Below, one piece after another: positions 20,463-29,503 of a stretch of DNA of 54,174 nucleotides (its first letter is position 1; every line of letters starts with the position of its first letter). Made by a program: the position numbers and the translations under genes. Origin of the DNA: Burkholderiaceae bacterium (GTDB lineage: Bacteria > Pseudomonadota > Gammaproteobacteria > Burkholderiales > Burkholderiaceae); contig CANFME010000004.1 of NCBI GenBank assembly GCA_947448305.1, forward strand, positions 1 through 54,174. Reading direction: 5' to 3'. The notes under the pieces are model-generated. The model worked only from the letters and a program-made list of their open reading frames with translations. It did no database searches and was not told the DNA's origin.

Positions 20463-20528
20463 GCGGATATCAATTAAGCAATTATTATTTTTTTACCCCC
20501 TAACCCTAAAATCATTAAGAGACTAGTC

Positions 20529-21578
20529 ATGACATCATTTCGATTAAATCCATTCGTGCCCAAAAAACCTGTTTTAATTCACTCCCAACAGAGAATGATT
20601 TCAAAAGTCTTTACTTTGGGCGTATTTTTAACACTCAGTCTAGCTACTCTGCCTCATCAAGAGGCCTTGGCCCAATCTAACTATCCAGAAAAACCGATTA
20701 GAGTCATCATTGGTTTTGCCGCTGGTGGACCAACCGATGTGATTGCAAGAGTTCTTGCGCAAGACATGACGACGACCCTCGGGCAATCGGTGATTGTAGA
20801 TAATAAGCCAGGTGCGAATGCCAAAATTGCAACCGAATATGTTGCACAGGCTCAGCCAGATGGCTATACATTACTCTTTGCGTCCTTGTCGCACAATGTC
20901 AACTCGATCATGATGAAAAAGCCGGGATATGATCCCATTACTAGTTTTGAGCCGATTTCTCTCGTAGCTGATCTACCAATGATTCTTGTGACAGGCTATA
21001 ACTCACCTTATAAAACATTAGGAGAGTTTTTAAAGGTTGCTAAAGACAAACCTGGCACGATTAGTTATAGCTCATCAGGCAACGCTGGTTCTTCCCATTT
21101 GGCTGGCGCCCTACTTTCTACCGATGCTAAAGTTGAATTAACCCACGTACCATTTAAAGGCAATGCTCCAGCTTTAACTGAAGTCATGTCTGGGAATGTT
21201 AATTTCATTTTCTATCCGATTATCGGGATTGCCGATCAAGTCGGACAAAAGCGTTTAATCCCATTAGCCGTTGGAACGACTAAACGTCACCCCGACTTTC
21301 CTAATACACCAACCATGGAAGAGTTAGGTTTCAAAGGTTTTGAGGCGACCGCCCCTTGGGTTGGGATGTTAGCGCCAGCAGGTACTTCTGCACCAATCGT
21401 GCAAAAAATCTATAACGCTATGCAAATTGCGATGGCCAAGCCTGAAATCAAAAAACGTCTAAATGATTTAGGCGCCATTACGATTGGTAATAGTCCAAGT
21501 GAATTTAAAGCTTTCTTAGTCAAAGATAAAATTCATTGGAAACGCGTTATTGATGCTTCAGGCCTTAAGCCAGAATAA
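20529..21578 (+). CDS. Bug-family tripartite tricarboxylate transporter substrate-binding protein
   Basis: YPEKPIRVIIGFAAGGPTDVIARVLAQ...VDNKPGANAKIATEYVA...PDGYTLLF. Confidence 0.92.
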   Translation: MTSFRLNPFVPKKPVLIHSQQRMISKVFTLGVFLTLSLATLPHQEALAQSNYPEKPIRVIIGFAAGGPTDVIARVLAQDMTTTLGQSVIVDNKPGANAKIATEYVAQAQPDGYTLLFASLSHNVNSIMMKKPGYDPITSFEPISLVADLPMILVTGYNSPYKTLGEFLKVAKDKPGTISYSSSGNAGSSHLAGALLSTDAKVELTHVPFKGNAPALTEVMSGNVNFIFYPIIGIADQVGQKRLIPLAVGTTKRHPDFPNTPTMEELGFKGFEATAPWVGMLAPAGTSAPIVQKIYNAMQIAMAKPEIKKRLNDLGAITIGNSPSEFKAFLVKDKIHWKRVIDASGLKPE

Positions 21579-21598
21579 ACTGCAAATCACAAAGAATA

Positions 21599-21645
21599 TC
21601 AGCGCTACCCAATACCCTAATTTTCGGGTTTCGGGTGAGCGCTGA
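21599..21645. terminator. Inverted repeat between convergent genes, terminator-like
   Basis: TCAGCGCT(21599-21606)...AGCGCTGA(21638-21645) with further ACCC/GGGT and CCC/GGG pairing inside; located between convergent ORFs. Confidence 0.5.
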
Positions 21646-21664
21646 AATTCGTACTTGCTATTTT

Positions 21665-22444
21665 TTAGCTGAGCTTGTAAAAACTACTCAAGTGTTGATT
21701 AAAGGTCGCAGTTTGTTCCACATTCGAAATGTGGGAAGCTTGATCAATAATGTGCAAAACAGATTGTGGGATTTGAGCATGAATCTTTCTAGCCATCTCT
21801 GGAGGAGTACCGTGATCATCACTTCCGACCATAATCAAGACTGGGCACTTTAATTCTGGTAAACGATCAAAGGTATCGATTCTGGAAATGGCTTCGCAAC
21901 AACCCGCAAAACCCTCAACTGGCGTATTTAACACTCCCTGAGCAGTCGCTTGATAGGCAGCAGAGTTAGCAATCCGAAACGGCTCAGTAAACCATCTTTG
22001 CATCGTGCTTTCGAGAACGCCTTGCATCCCTTCATTTCTAGCTGTGATGATGCGGTCACCCCACATCTTTAAAGCATTATCAGGTCTACGACTGGTGGTA
22101 TCAGCTAGGACCAACGATGCGCAAATTTCTGGGTACTTTAGCGCTAAAGTTTGGCCAATCATACCGCCCATCGATAAACCCATCCAATGGGTCTTGGTAA
22201 TACCGAGTTCACCAAATAACTCATAAACATCATCAGCTAATTGTTCCATTGTGTAGGGACCCTGTGGCACGACACTTTTACCGTGTCCACGGGTGTCAAA
22301 TCGCAAGACCTTAAAATGCTTTGTTAACAGAGCCATTTGTGGATCCCACATGTGGATATCACAAGCGAGTGAATGGGACAAAGTCATCCAAGGACCTTCG
22401 CCCTCGATTTCATAGTAAATACCGTTTTTTGCTGTTCCTTGCAT
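21665..22444 (-). CDS. Alpha/beta hydrolase, 3-oxoadipate enol-lactonase (PcaD)-like
   Basis: LSHSLACDIHMWDPQM...FDTRGHGKS...WMGLSMGGMIGQTLAL. Confidence 0.87.
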   Translation of the reverse strand: MQGTAKNGIYYEIEGEGPWMTLSHSLACDIHMWDPQMALLTKHFKVLRFDTRGHGKSVVPQGPYTMEQLADDVYELFGELGITKTHWMGLSMGGMIGQTLALKYPEICASLVLADTTSRRPDNALKMWGDRIITARNEGMQGVLESTMQRWFTEPFRIANSAAYQATAQGVLNTPVEGFAGCCEAISRIDTFDRLPELKCPVLIMVGSDDHGTPPEMARKIHAQIPQSVLHIIDQASHISNVEQTATFNQHLSSFYKLS

Positions 22445-22477
22445 TTTTTTCTCCTGTTTAGTGATTACTTTTATTAT

Positions 22478-23452
22478 TTATTCGGCGATGATTTTTGCAG
22501 CTTTTGCAATGGCTGAAAAATCTTTGATTTCATTTTGTACAAAAATATCAAATTGGGCTGGGGTATCAGAGGCCGGCTCAATCCCAATGGAAGCATAGCG
22601 TTCTTTTAATTCCGGCAATTCATTAATCCGCTTCACTTCGAGTGCAATTTGTTGGAGTATTTCTTTAGGAGTGCCGGCGGGCGCTAACAAGCCATACCAA
22701 AATTGCCATTGATAACCAGGAACTGTTTCAGCAATAGTTGGCATATCTGCCATATCCTTGCTGCGCTTTAAAGAGGTGATGGCAATCGCTTTTGCTCTGC
22801 CGTCTTTAACCATGGCAATCGCACTGGCATAAGGGCTTATAAAGAAATCAACTCGCCCAGAGATCACTTCTGTCAAACCTTCAGGAATGCCTTTAGTAGG
22901 AATATGCAATAACTCAAGACCGGCTTTGGCGCGAAGGATTTCTGCCGCGAAATGAGAGCCACTGCCAATTCCTGCTGAGCTATAAGTCATTTGACCAGGG
23001 TTTTTCTTAGCCATCGCAATCAACTCAGCCACCGAAGTTACTTTTAACTTTGGTGAAATAATCAGAAGTGCTGGACCTGTCGCCGTCAAAGTAATGCCAT
23101 CAAAATCTTTCATTGCATCAAATGGCAATTTCGGATAGATGGCAGGAGAAATCGAAAAAGCGTTAGAAACAGACAATAAGGTATAGCCATCGGGTTTGGA
23201 GTTCGCCACGAATTGAGATGCAATATTCGCACCTGCTCCGACCTTATTTTCGATTACAACGCTTTGGTTCCATTTTTCAGAGAATTTTTGACCAAGAACT
23301 CTAGCGGTAATATCTGGTCCACCTCCAGGTGAAAAACCGACCACGATTTTGATTGGTTTATTCGGATAGGCCTGTGCACTCGCTTCAAATTGAAAAACGG
23401 TACCAAGGGCAATAATGCCTGTTATAACTAGCATTTTTAAAGGATGATTCAA
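22478..23452 (-). CDS. Bug-family TTT substrate-binding protein
   Basis: YPNKPIKIVVGFSPGGGPDITARVLGQ...IENKVGAGANIASQFVANSKPDGYTLL. Confidence 0.92.
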   Translation of the reverse strand: MNHPLKMLVITGIIALGTVFQFEASAQAYPNKPIKIVVGFSPGGGPDITARVLGQKFSEKWNQSVVIENKVGAGANIASQFVANSKPDGYTLLSVSNAFSISPAIYPKLPFDAMKDFDGITLTATGPALLIISPKLKVTSVAELIAMAKKNPGQMTYSSAGIGSGSHFAAEILRAKAGLELLHIPTKGIPEGLTEVISGRVDFFISPYASAIAMVKDGRAKAIAITSLKRSKDMADMPTIAETVPGYQWQFWYGLLAPAGTPKEILQQIALEVKRINELPELKERYASIGIEPASDTPAQFDIFVQNEIKDFSAIAKAAKIIAE

Positions 23453-23550
23453 GATGATGCTCCTAATGATTTTGTATTAGATAGTATTGTATCTTCAACA
23501 AATTAATGGAGACCGGAATACGTGATTATTTTCGAAACGACTTTAGAAAA

Positions 23551-24030
23551 TCACAAAACTAAAAAGAGATGATGGTCATCGTGATTAAACGGAATAAATC
23601 CATATTGGATATAAAAATCGCGGGCATTTTCGTTTTTTGCATCCACAATCAGGGCATAGGCACCTACGGATTTCTGAACATCCTGACAACGAAGTAATGC
23701 TTTTCCAATGAGTAATTCACCGATTCCCTGTCCCTTAAAGTCAAGACTTCTTGCTAATCGACCTAATCGAATACAAGGTATAGGATATCTAGGCAGTTTC
23801 TTTTTTTGACCCTCAGAAAAATTCTGGTGGTCGATTTGGGCAGTACTCAAAGAATAAAACCCTACAATTTCAGATGGATTTAACGGATCGACCAGAACAA
23901 AAGTTTTAGTGATGTTTCTTTTCTCTAACTGACCAGCCTCCTTTTGCAGAAACTGAACTAATAAAGGTTCCTCGCAACGAAAAGAGTTTCGGTCGTGGAC
24001 TTTTGAATCTAGTGCTTGATCTTCAAACAA
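23551..24030 (-). CDS. GNAT acetyltransferase toxin (TacT/AtaT-like)
   Basis: IVGFYSLSTAQI...IRLGRLARSLDFKGQGIGELLIGKAL...DAKNENARDFYIQYGFIPF; overlaps an upstream DUF1778-like antitoxin. Confidence 0.87.
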   Translation of the reverse strand: MFEDQALDSKVHDRNSFRCEEPLLVQFLQKEAGQLEKRNITKTFVLVDPLNPSEIVGFYSLSTAQIDHQNFSEGQKKKLPRYPIPCIRLGRLARSLDFKGQGIGELLIGKALLRCQDVQKSVGAYALIVDAKNENARDFYIQYGFIPFNHDDHHLFLVL

Positions 24031-24292
24031 TCTCTAAATTCCCTGCCTTTTCCATTGCTCTTTTTAATGCTTCATTGGGCTGAAACCCTCCGCTCAAAGC
24101 ATTTGCAAATTTGGTAAAGTCCTTTTCGTTGAGGGAGATTCGTGTTTCTTTATCAATGATCTGAAGTGCTTTTTCCTTTGCTGCACTTCTCACGAAGTTA
24201 GCCATTGAAGTGCCAGCCAATTCTGCCGCAAGGTTGATCGCGTATTTATCGGATGTATTCAGGACCATTTCAAAGCGTTGATTGTTTTTCAT
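24023..24292 (-). CDS. DUF1778/TacA-like ribbon-helix-helix antitoxin
   Basis: RFEMVLNTSDKYAINLAAELAGTSMANFVRSAAKEKALQIID. Confidence 0.85.
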   Translation of the reverse strand: MKNNQRFEMVLNTSDKYAINLAAELAGTSMANFVRSAAKEKALQIIDKETRISLNEKDFTKFANALSGGFQPNEALKRAMEKAGNLEIV

Positions 24293-24310
24293 CGTGCTTT
24301 TCCAGTTAAG

Positions 24311-24325
24311 TAATTACCGTAATTA
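24311..24325. promoter_or_regulatory. Palindromic putative operator of the TA pair
   Basis: TAATTAC-C-GTAATTA, perfect 7+1+7 inverted repeat overlapping a minus-strand TATAAT at 24322-24327, just upstream of the antitoxin start at 24292. Confidence 0.6.
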
Positions 24326-24492
24326 TACCGTATCTATTCTAAAAATCCTAAGGATTATTTTGGGGTTGATAAGCTTAATTGAAAAAATTAAATGGGAATG
24401 ATATTAGACGGAAACATGCAAGAATTAGAGACACGCCAAATTATTAATCCCCTATCATTTATAATCACCATTCTGACTTAAAGGATCCGCCC

Positions 24493-25515
24493 ATGAAAAA
24501 CTCAACTTCCCTATCAAGGTTTAGCCAGCAATTTAATCGTTTTATTAGAAAAGGCTTTTTACCTGTGATTGCTTTGAGTTTAACTGCTCTAAGTGCGAAC
24601 TCGCTCGTTCATGCCCAAGCCTACCCAAGCAAAACCATCACGATTGTGGTCCCCACTGCACCAGGTGGCGCAAATGATGCAATGGCCCGAATTATTGGCC
24701 AAGGGCTCAGTAGCAGACTAGGGCAACCCGTCATTGTCGATAATAAAGCAGGCGCTAATGGTGCCATTGCTAGTGAATTTGTAGCGCGTGCTAATCCGGA
24801 TGGTTACACCCTCATGTTTGGTTATATTGCGACTCACGGTATCAACCCTGTATTGCAAAAGTTGCGTTACGATCCAATTAAAAACTTTGAGCCAATCACG
24901 ATGGTTGCAACATCTCCGACCTTAGTTGTAGTAAATCCGAGTGTAAATGTCAATTCTGCCAAAGAGTTAGTGGCACTACTTAAATCACAACCGGGTAAAT
25001 TAAGCTACGCATCAGCTGGTAAAGGGACAGCCCCGCATTTATCGGGCGAGCTTTTTAAATTAAGCACTGGCACTGACATGCTACATGTTCCGTATAAAGG
25101 ATCATCCCCAGCGATCGTTGATACGATGGCTGGAGTTACTCAGGTCATGTTTCCCAGCTTATTTTCTGCCTATACACAGGTTAAGGGTGGCAAGCTCAAG
25201 GCTTTAGGGATAGCGGGTAAAAAAAGATCACCCGTCTTGCCCAATGTGCCGACTTTAAACGAGCAAGGTATTCAGCATGTTGAAGTAGATCAGTGGTATG
25301 CCATGTTTGCTCCTGCTGGAACACCTAAAGCAATTATTACTGAGCTCAATAAGGTATTAGTAGAATTACTGCACGACAAAACGGTTGAGAAGAAAATCGA
25401 AGAGCAAGGTGCTGATGTAGAAACGACAACACCCGAAGAATTATCTGCCTTTGTGAAAAAGGAAGGGATTCGCTGGAAAAAAGTCGTGGATGACGCAAAA
25501 ATTACTGTGGACTAA
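24493..25515 (+). CDS. Bug-family TTT substrate-binding protein
   Basis: YPSKTITIVVPTAPGGANDAMARIIGQ...VDNKAGANGAIASEFVARANPDGYTLMF. Confidence 0.92.
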   Translation: MKNSTSLSRFSQQFNRFIRKGFLPVIALSLTALSANSLVHAQAYPSKTITIVVPTAPGGANDAMARIIGQGLSSRLGQPVIVDNKAGANGAIASEFVARANPDGYTLMFGYIATHGINPVLQKLRYDPIKNFEPITMVATSPTLVVVNPSVNVNSAKELVALLKSQPGKLSYASAGKGTAPHLSGELFKLSTGTDMLHVPYKGSSPAIVDTMAGVTQVMFPSLFSAYTQVKGGKLKALGIAGKKRSPVLPNVPTLNEQGIQHVEVDQWYAMFAPAGTPKAIITELNKVLVELLHDKTVEKKIEEQGADVETTTPEELSAFVKKEGIRWKKVVDDAKITVD

Positions 25516-25943
25516 TCACCAGGTCTAGCGGGATACTGTGGGGCATCATCGAGGATATCGTCCCACAGTGGTTTCGAATCTACAAAGATATGAAACGCAA
25601 CTTTTTTATCAATTTTAGTATCTAAAGTTCCTAACCTTACACGCATCGAATCAGGCGTGGCCTCGCGTTGACTGAAAAGCTGAGAGCCACAATGCTTACA
25701 GAAAAAACGGTTTACTTGACCTGGATTTTCAAAGCACTGCACTAAATCATGACCCTGCGTAATCGTAAAATCACTACGCTGTATTTCAACGGAATTAACA
25801 CTGGCGGAACCACTCGCTTTTTGACAGCGTAGGCAATGACAATAGACAATCGGCCCCAGTTGATTAGTAATTTTGTAATGAACACCTGAACACAAACAAG
25901 ATCCTAAATATTCCTGCATAAAATTTCCTTTAGCACTGTTCAA
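25512..25943 (-). CDS. GFA family (glutathione-dependent formaldehyde-activating-like) zinc protein
   Basis: GSCLCSGVHYKI...VYCHCLRCQKASGSA...RFFCKHCGSQLFSQ. Confidence 0.9.
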   Translation of the reverse strand: MNSAKGNFMQEYLGSCLCSGVHYKITNQLGPIVYCHCLRCQKASGSASVNSVEIQRSDFTITQGHDLVQCFENPGQVNRFFCKHCGSQLFSQREATPDSMRVRLGTLDTKIDKKVAFHIFVDSKPLWDDILDDAPQYPARPGD

Positions 25944-26869
25944 TCAAATAATAATTTTTCATTAAAGGGCAACACCGTCACGGCAACGGATAAACGATGG
26001 TTACCACCACCATGAATCACCCCTCGTATGGGTGAGACGTCTGCATAATCTCTACCTCGCGATAAGATAACATATTCCTCACCTGGTGCATGACGCCCCC
26101 AGCGGTTATTCGTTGGGTCAAAATGAAACCAACCTGCCTCAGTAAAACCGTTGACGGCAGGAACATAAGTTGCTACCCAAGCATGTGAGGCATCACTGCC
26201 AATCAGTCTAGGTTTACCAGGTGGTGGTTTGGTTAACATATAACCACTGACATACTGCGCAGGAAGGCCTAACATCCGTAAGCAAGAAATCATAATATGG
26301 GCAAAATCTTGGCAGACCCCTTTACGATTTTTTAGGGAATCAATAGCTAGCGTATTGACATCAGTCGAAGCTGTTTCATATTGCAATTCGTGATGAATCT
26401 TTTGCATCAGTGCCACTGCAGCCATCAAAATAGGTGTTTTTGCTAAAAAACATTCCTTCGCAAATTGAACAAAATCCTCATGAAACAAAATCATCGGTGA
26501 GGAAAAAATAAAGTCTGCTGCCGGGGCAATCGGTTGATTTGCTTGATAGCGATGAAAATTTCGAGTCTCTTCCCAAGATGGACTCATCAAGTCATTTTGC
26601 ACGAAAGCATTGTCGGAATCCGTTTCAATAACACTTTTTGCAACAGTCTTTAAACGAGTATGTCTAGATTCAATTGAAAAAAACGTACTAACATTACCAA
26701 AAATATCGGTTCGATCTTCAAAGTAGTCCGGCTCAGGACTTACCGTAAGACGTGCGGATAGAACTTGTTGCCCAAGACAATCATTGGGTTTTAAATGCGC
26801 TAAATGCTGCGTAATATCTACCGGAAAATCATAATCGTAAACCGTCTCATGCAGAATATCAAGTTTCAC
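25940..26869 (-). CDS. Transglutaminase-like family protein
   Basis: MKLDILHETVYDYDFPV...NRKGVCQDFAHIMISCLRMLGLPAQYVSGY...DASHAWVATYVP; Cys-His-Asp triad. Confidence 0.92.
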   Translation of the reverse strand: MKLDILHETVYDYDFPVDITQHLAHLKPNDCLGQQVLSARLTVSPEPDYFEDRTDIFGNVSTFFSIESRHTRLKTVAKSVIETDSDNAFVQNDLMSPSWEETRNFHRYQANQPIAPAADFIFSSPMILFHEDFVQFAKECFLAKTPILMAAVALMQKIHHELQYETASTDVNTLAIDSLKNRKGVCQDFAHIMISCLRMLGLPAQYVSGYMLTKPPPGKPRLIGSDASHAWVATYVPAVNGFTEAGWFHFDPTNNRWGRHAPGEEYVILSRGRDYADVSPIRGVIHGGGNHRLSVAVTVLPFNEKLLFD

Positions 26870-26871
26870 AT

Positions 26872-29478
26872 TTACCTCTGAATTTTGTAGGCGCTATTTT
26901 TGATATGCGTGAAATAGCGTCCCGTAATTTCATCAGAAATCGCCCATGCTTGACGAATACAATCTTTCACGCAATCCAGTAATTCCTCAAAAGCCACCTC
27001 TTTTACTTGTGGCACTAAATGCACTAAAACATCGACATGACTATGTTCAACCCGTGTTTCAGAGTTGGTTAATTTCGCTAATCGATTTCTTAATTTACGG
27101 GTAATCCAAGCGATTGAACGCGGATTTTCAGTATTAAAAACAAGTAATTCCAATAATTCGTTTAAATCTCTACTTTGCTGATGTTGAGCCTGAAAGGTAA
27201 TGGTGCTATCAAACAATCCTAAAAGAGTATTAAATCCAGAAGTATCATTGAATGGATTAGCCAAAACACCCTCTTCGATTGCACCTTCCAAAATACTAGA
27301 GAAAAACTGTAAACGCTCAATCAAACGTCCAATATTCATCAAAGTCCAACCTGCATCCCTAGTCATTCGATCGTTTTGCGCTCCGGTAATAGCGGATAAA
27401 AATTGATTAGTAGTTGATAAGCCTTGCAAGGCTAAGGTAATTGAATAATCATTACCTACCTTCATTAATTTATTGTCTTTTTCAAAGCGCTCGACACAAC
27501 GATTGATCATCGACCACAAGTCGGTCGAAAGTGATTCGCGAATTTTTGAGGCGGAGGCTTGTAAAGCCCTTAGGTTAGAGCCGACGCTCATTAAGGTCGT
27601 CGAGTTCAAATGCGACAACAGCATTCGTTCATCGCGCTGCTCCGTCTCGGCAGTAGCTGTTTGCCCACCGGCGAGGGGGAATGGCATCAGACCATTGATT
27701 TGACATAATTTATCTAACCAATTCCATAGCAAGTCAGATTGAGAGTTTTCACTATTTAAACTCTCTAGATACATGGTGGCTAAGACTGCGGTATTTTCAC
27801 TTCGTTCTGTGTATCTGCCAAACCAAAATAAATTTTCAGCAGATCGACTCGTAATCACCCTATCTCGATGGGCTTTACCTACCGAAGTCGCTTTGCTTGG
27901 AAATAAAATGGGCAGCTGTGTATAGCTCTGTCCTTGTACCCAAACATCGGTACTACTACCCCCTCTTTGCATCGAGGCAACGCCGTCTGGATTGGCAGCA
28001 ATCCTAGCTAAACCGCCAGGTAAAATCTGCCAAGAGTTACCAAGACCATCACTCATTGCAAAAACACGCAACATATAAGACCGCGGTTCAATACACTTTT
28101 CTAAATCAGGATTACTATCTGCTTGCCAAGTCGGTATTTGGGCTAGTGGCAAATAGGATTGAATCGTAAAATCATCAGGGGATTTTTTAATCTTCTCGAG
28201 AAGTTTAGAGACCTCTTTAGGGTTTAAGTTCTTGACTAAAAAGGAATCAAAATGTTGATGACCATCCAAAGAGGGATAAGTTGATTTGACAACACTATTA
28301 ACAAGGTTTTCTTGAGCAGCTTCAAAAGCAGCATCTTCGCCACACCACCAAGTATCCAGTGCCGGTAATAGCAATGGTTGGCCCAGTAACCGCTCACTAA
28401 TACTTGGCAAAAATGCCAGTAAGCCAGGTGACTCCAAAAATCCACTGCCTGGTGCATTAGCGATCACCACATTGCCAGCACGAATGACCTGCATCAGTCC
28501 TGGCACGCCTAAGGTCGAGTCTTCTTTTAACTCCAAGGGGTCTAAAAACGTATCATCCAGGCGTTTAATGATCACATGGACTGGTTCTAAACCATGAATG
28601 GTTCGCAGATAGGCACATTGATTGCGCACTGTCAGATCATTGCCTTCAACTAGGGTTAAACCTAAATACCTAGCAAGATAGGCATGTTCAAAATAGGTTT
28701 CGTTATAAGGTCCCGGTGTAAGTAAAACGATATGCGCATTTTGACCTGCCTTACTTTCCCTTTTTAATGACTGTACTAAACCACGGTAAACTCTCGTCAA
28801 GGACTCAATGCGCATTTGCTCATACGCTTTCGGAAACTGCTTGGAAACCAAGTTACGATTTTCCAACAAATAACCAAGGCCTGAAGGAGCTTGAGTACGT
28901 TGTGATAGAACGGACCAATTACCATTCGGACCACGGGCCAAGTCAAAGGCCATGATGTGTAAGTGTTTCTTATCTTTCGGAATCGCCTGATGCATGGATC
29001 GTAAATAACCGGGATGGCCATTCACCAAAGCTGGCGGAATTAAGCCTTCTTTAATTAAGGCACCCTCACCATAAACGTCTTGCATCATTGCTTCGAGCAA
29101 TTTTGCGCGTTGCAAAATCCCTGCTTGAATCACTAGCCATTCTTCATGAGGAATAATTAAGGGAAATAAATCAATGGTCCACGGTCTTGTGGGACCGTTT
29201 TCATCCACATAAATATTGTAGGTAATTCCATTATCTCGAACTTGTCGCTCGATTTCATTAGTACGAGCATTAAAGTCACTCAGTCCTTTGGGCTGTAAAT
29301 AGCTAAAGAAATCACGCCAATAGGGACGCATCGAGGACGCTCCAGACTGTTCGGAAGTGTACAACTCATCATAATGGGTTGTATCCGCTTTCGATACAGC
29401 TTCATACTGCTGGGTACTCGACTGCTGTTGAGTCGTTGGTTCTGTAAAGAAACTCGATTGGCTTTGAGATTGGGACAT
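26872..29478 (-). CDS. Circularly permuted type 2 ATP-grasp plus alpha-E domain protein
   Basis: IYVDENGPTRPWTIDLFPLIIPHEEW...MQDVYGEGALIKEGLIPPALV (permuted ATP-grasp); C-terminal ENLFWFGRYTERSENTAVLATMYLE (alpha-E). Confidence 0.92.
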   Translation of the reverse strand: MSQSQSQSSFFTEPTTQQQSSTQQYEAVSKADTTHYDELYTSEQSGASSMRPYWRDFFSYLQPKGLSDFNARTNEIERQVRDNGITYNIYVDENGPTRPWTIDLFPLIIPHEEWLVIQAGILQRAKLLEAMMQDVYGEGALIKEGLIPPALVNGHPGYLRSMHQAIPKDKKHLHIMAFDLARGPNGNWSVLSQRTQAPSGLGYLLENRNLVSKQFPKAYEQMRIESLTRVYRGLVQSLKRESKAGQNAHIVLLTPGPYNETYFEHAYLARYLGLTLVEGNDLTVRNQCAYLRTIHGLEPVHVIIKRLDDTFLDPLELKEDSTLGVPGLMQVIRAGNVVIANAPGSGFLESPGLLAFLPSISERLLGQPLLLPALDTWWCGEDAAFEAAQENLVNSVVKSTYPSLDGHQHFDSFLVKNLNPKEVSKLLEKIKKSPDDFTIQSYLPLAQIPTWQADSNPDLEKCIEPRSYMLRVFAMSDGLGNSWQILPGGLARIAANPDGVASMQRGGSSTDVWVQGQSYTQLPILFPSKATSVGKAHRDRVITSRSAENLFWFGRYTERSENTAVLATMYLESLNSENSQSDLLWNWLDKLCQINGLMPFPLAGGQTATAETEQRDERMLLSHLNSTTLMSVGSNLRALQASASKIRESLSTDLWSMINRCVERFEKDNKLMKVGNDYSITLALQGLSTTNQFLSAITGAQNDRMTRDAGWTLMNIGRLIERLQFFSSILEGAIEEGVLANPFNDTSGFNTLLGLFDSTITFQAQHQQSRDLNELLELLVFNTENPRSIAWITRKLRNRLAKLTNSETRVEHSHVDVLVHLVPQVKEVAFEELLDCVKDCIRQAWAISDEITGRYFTHIKNSAYKIQR

Positions 29479-29503
29479 GCCTTATTATCACCTAAGGTGA
29501 AAT

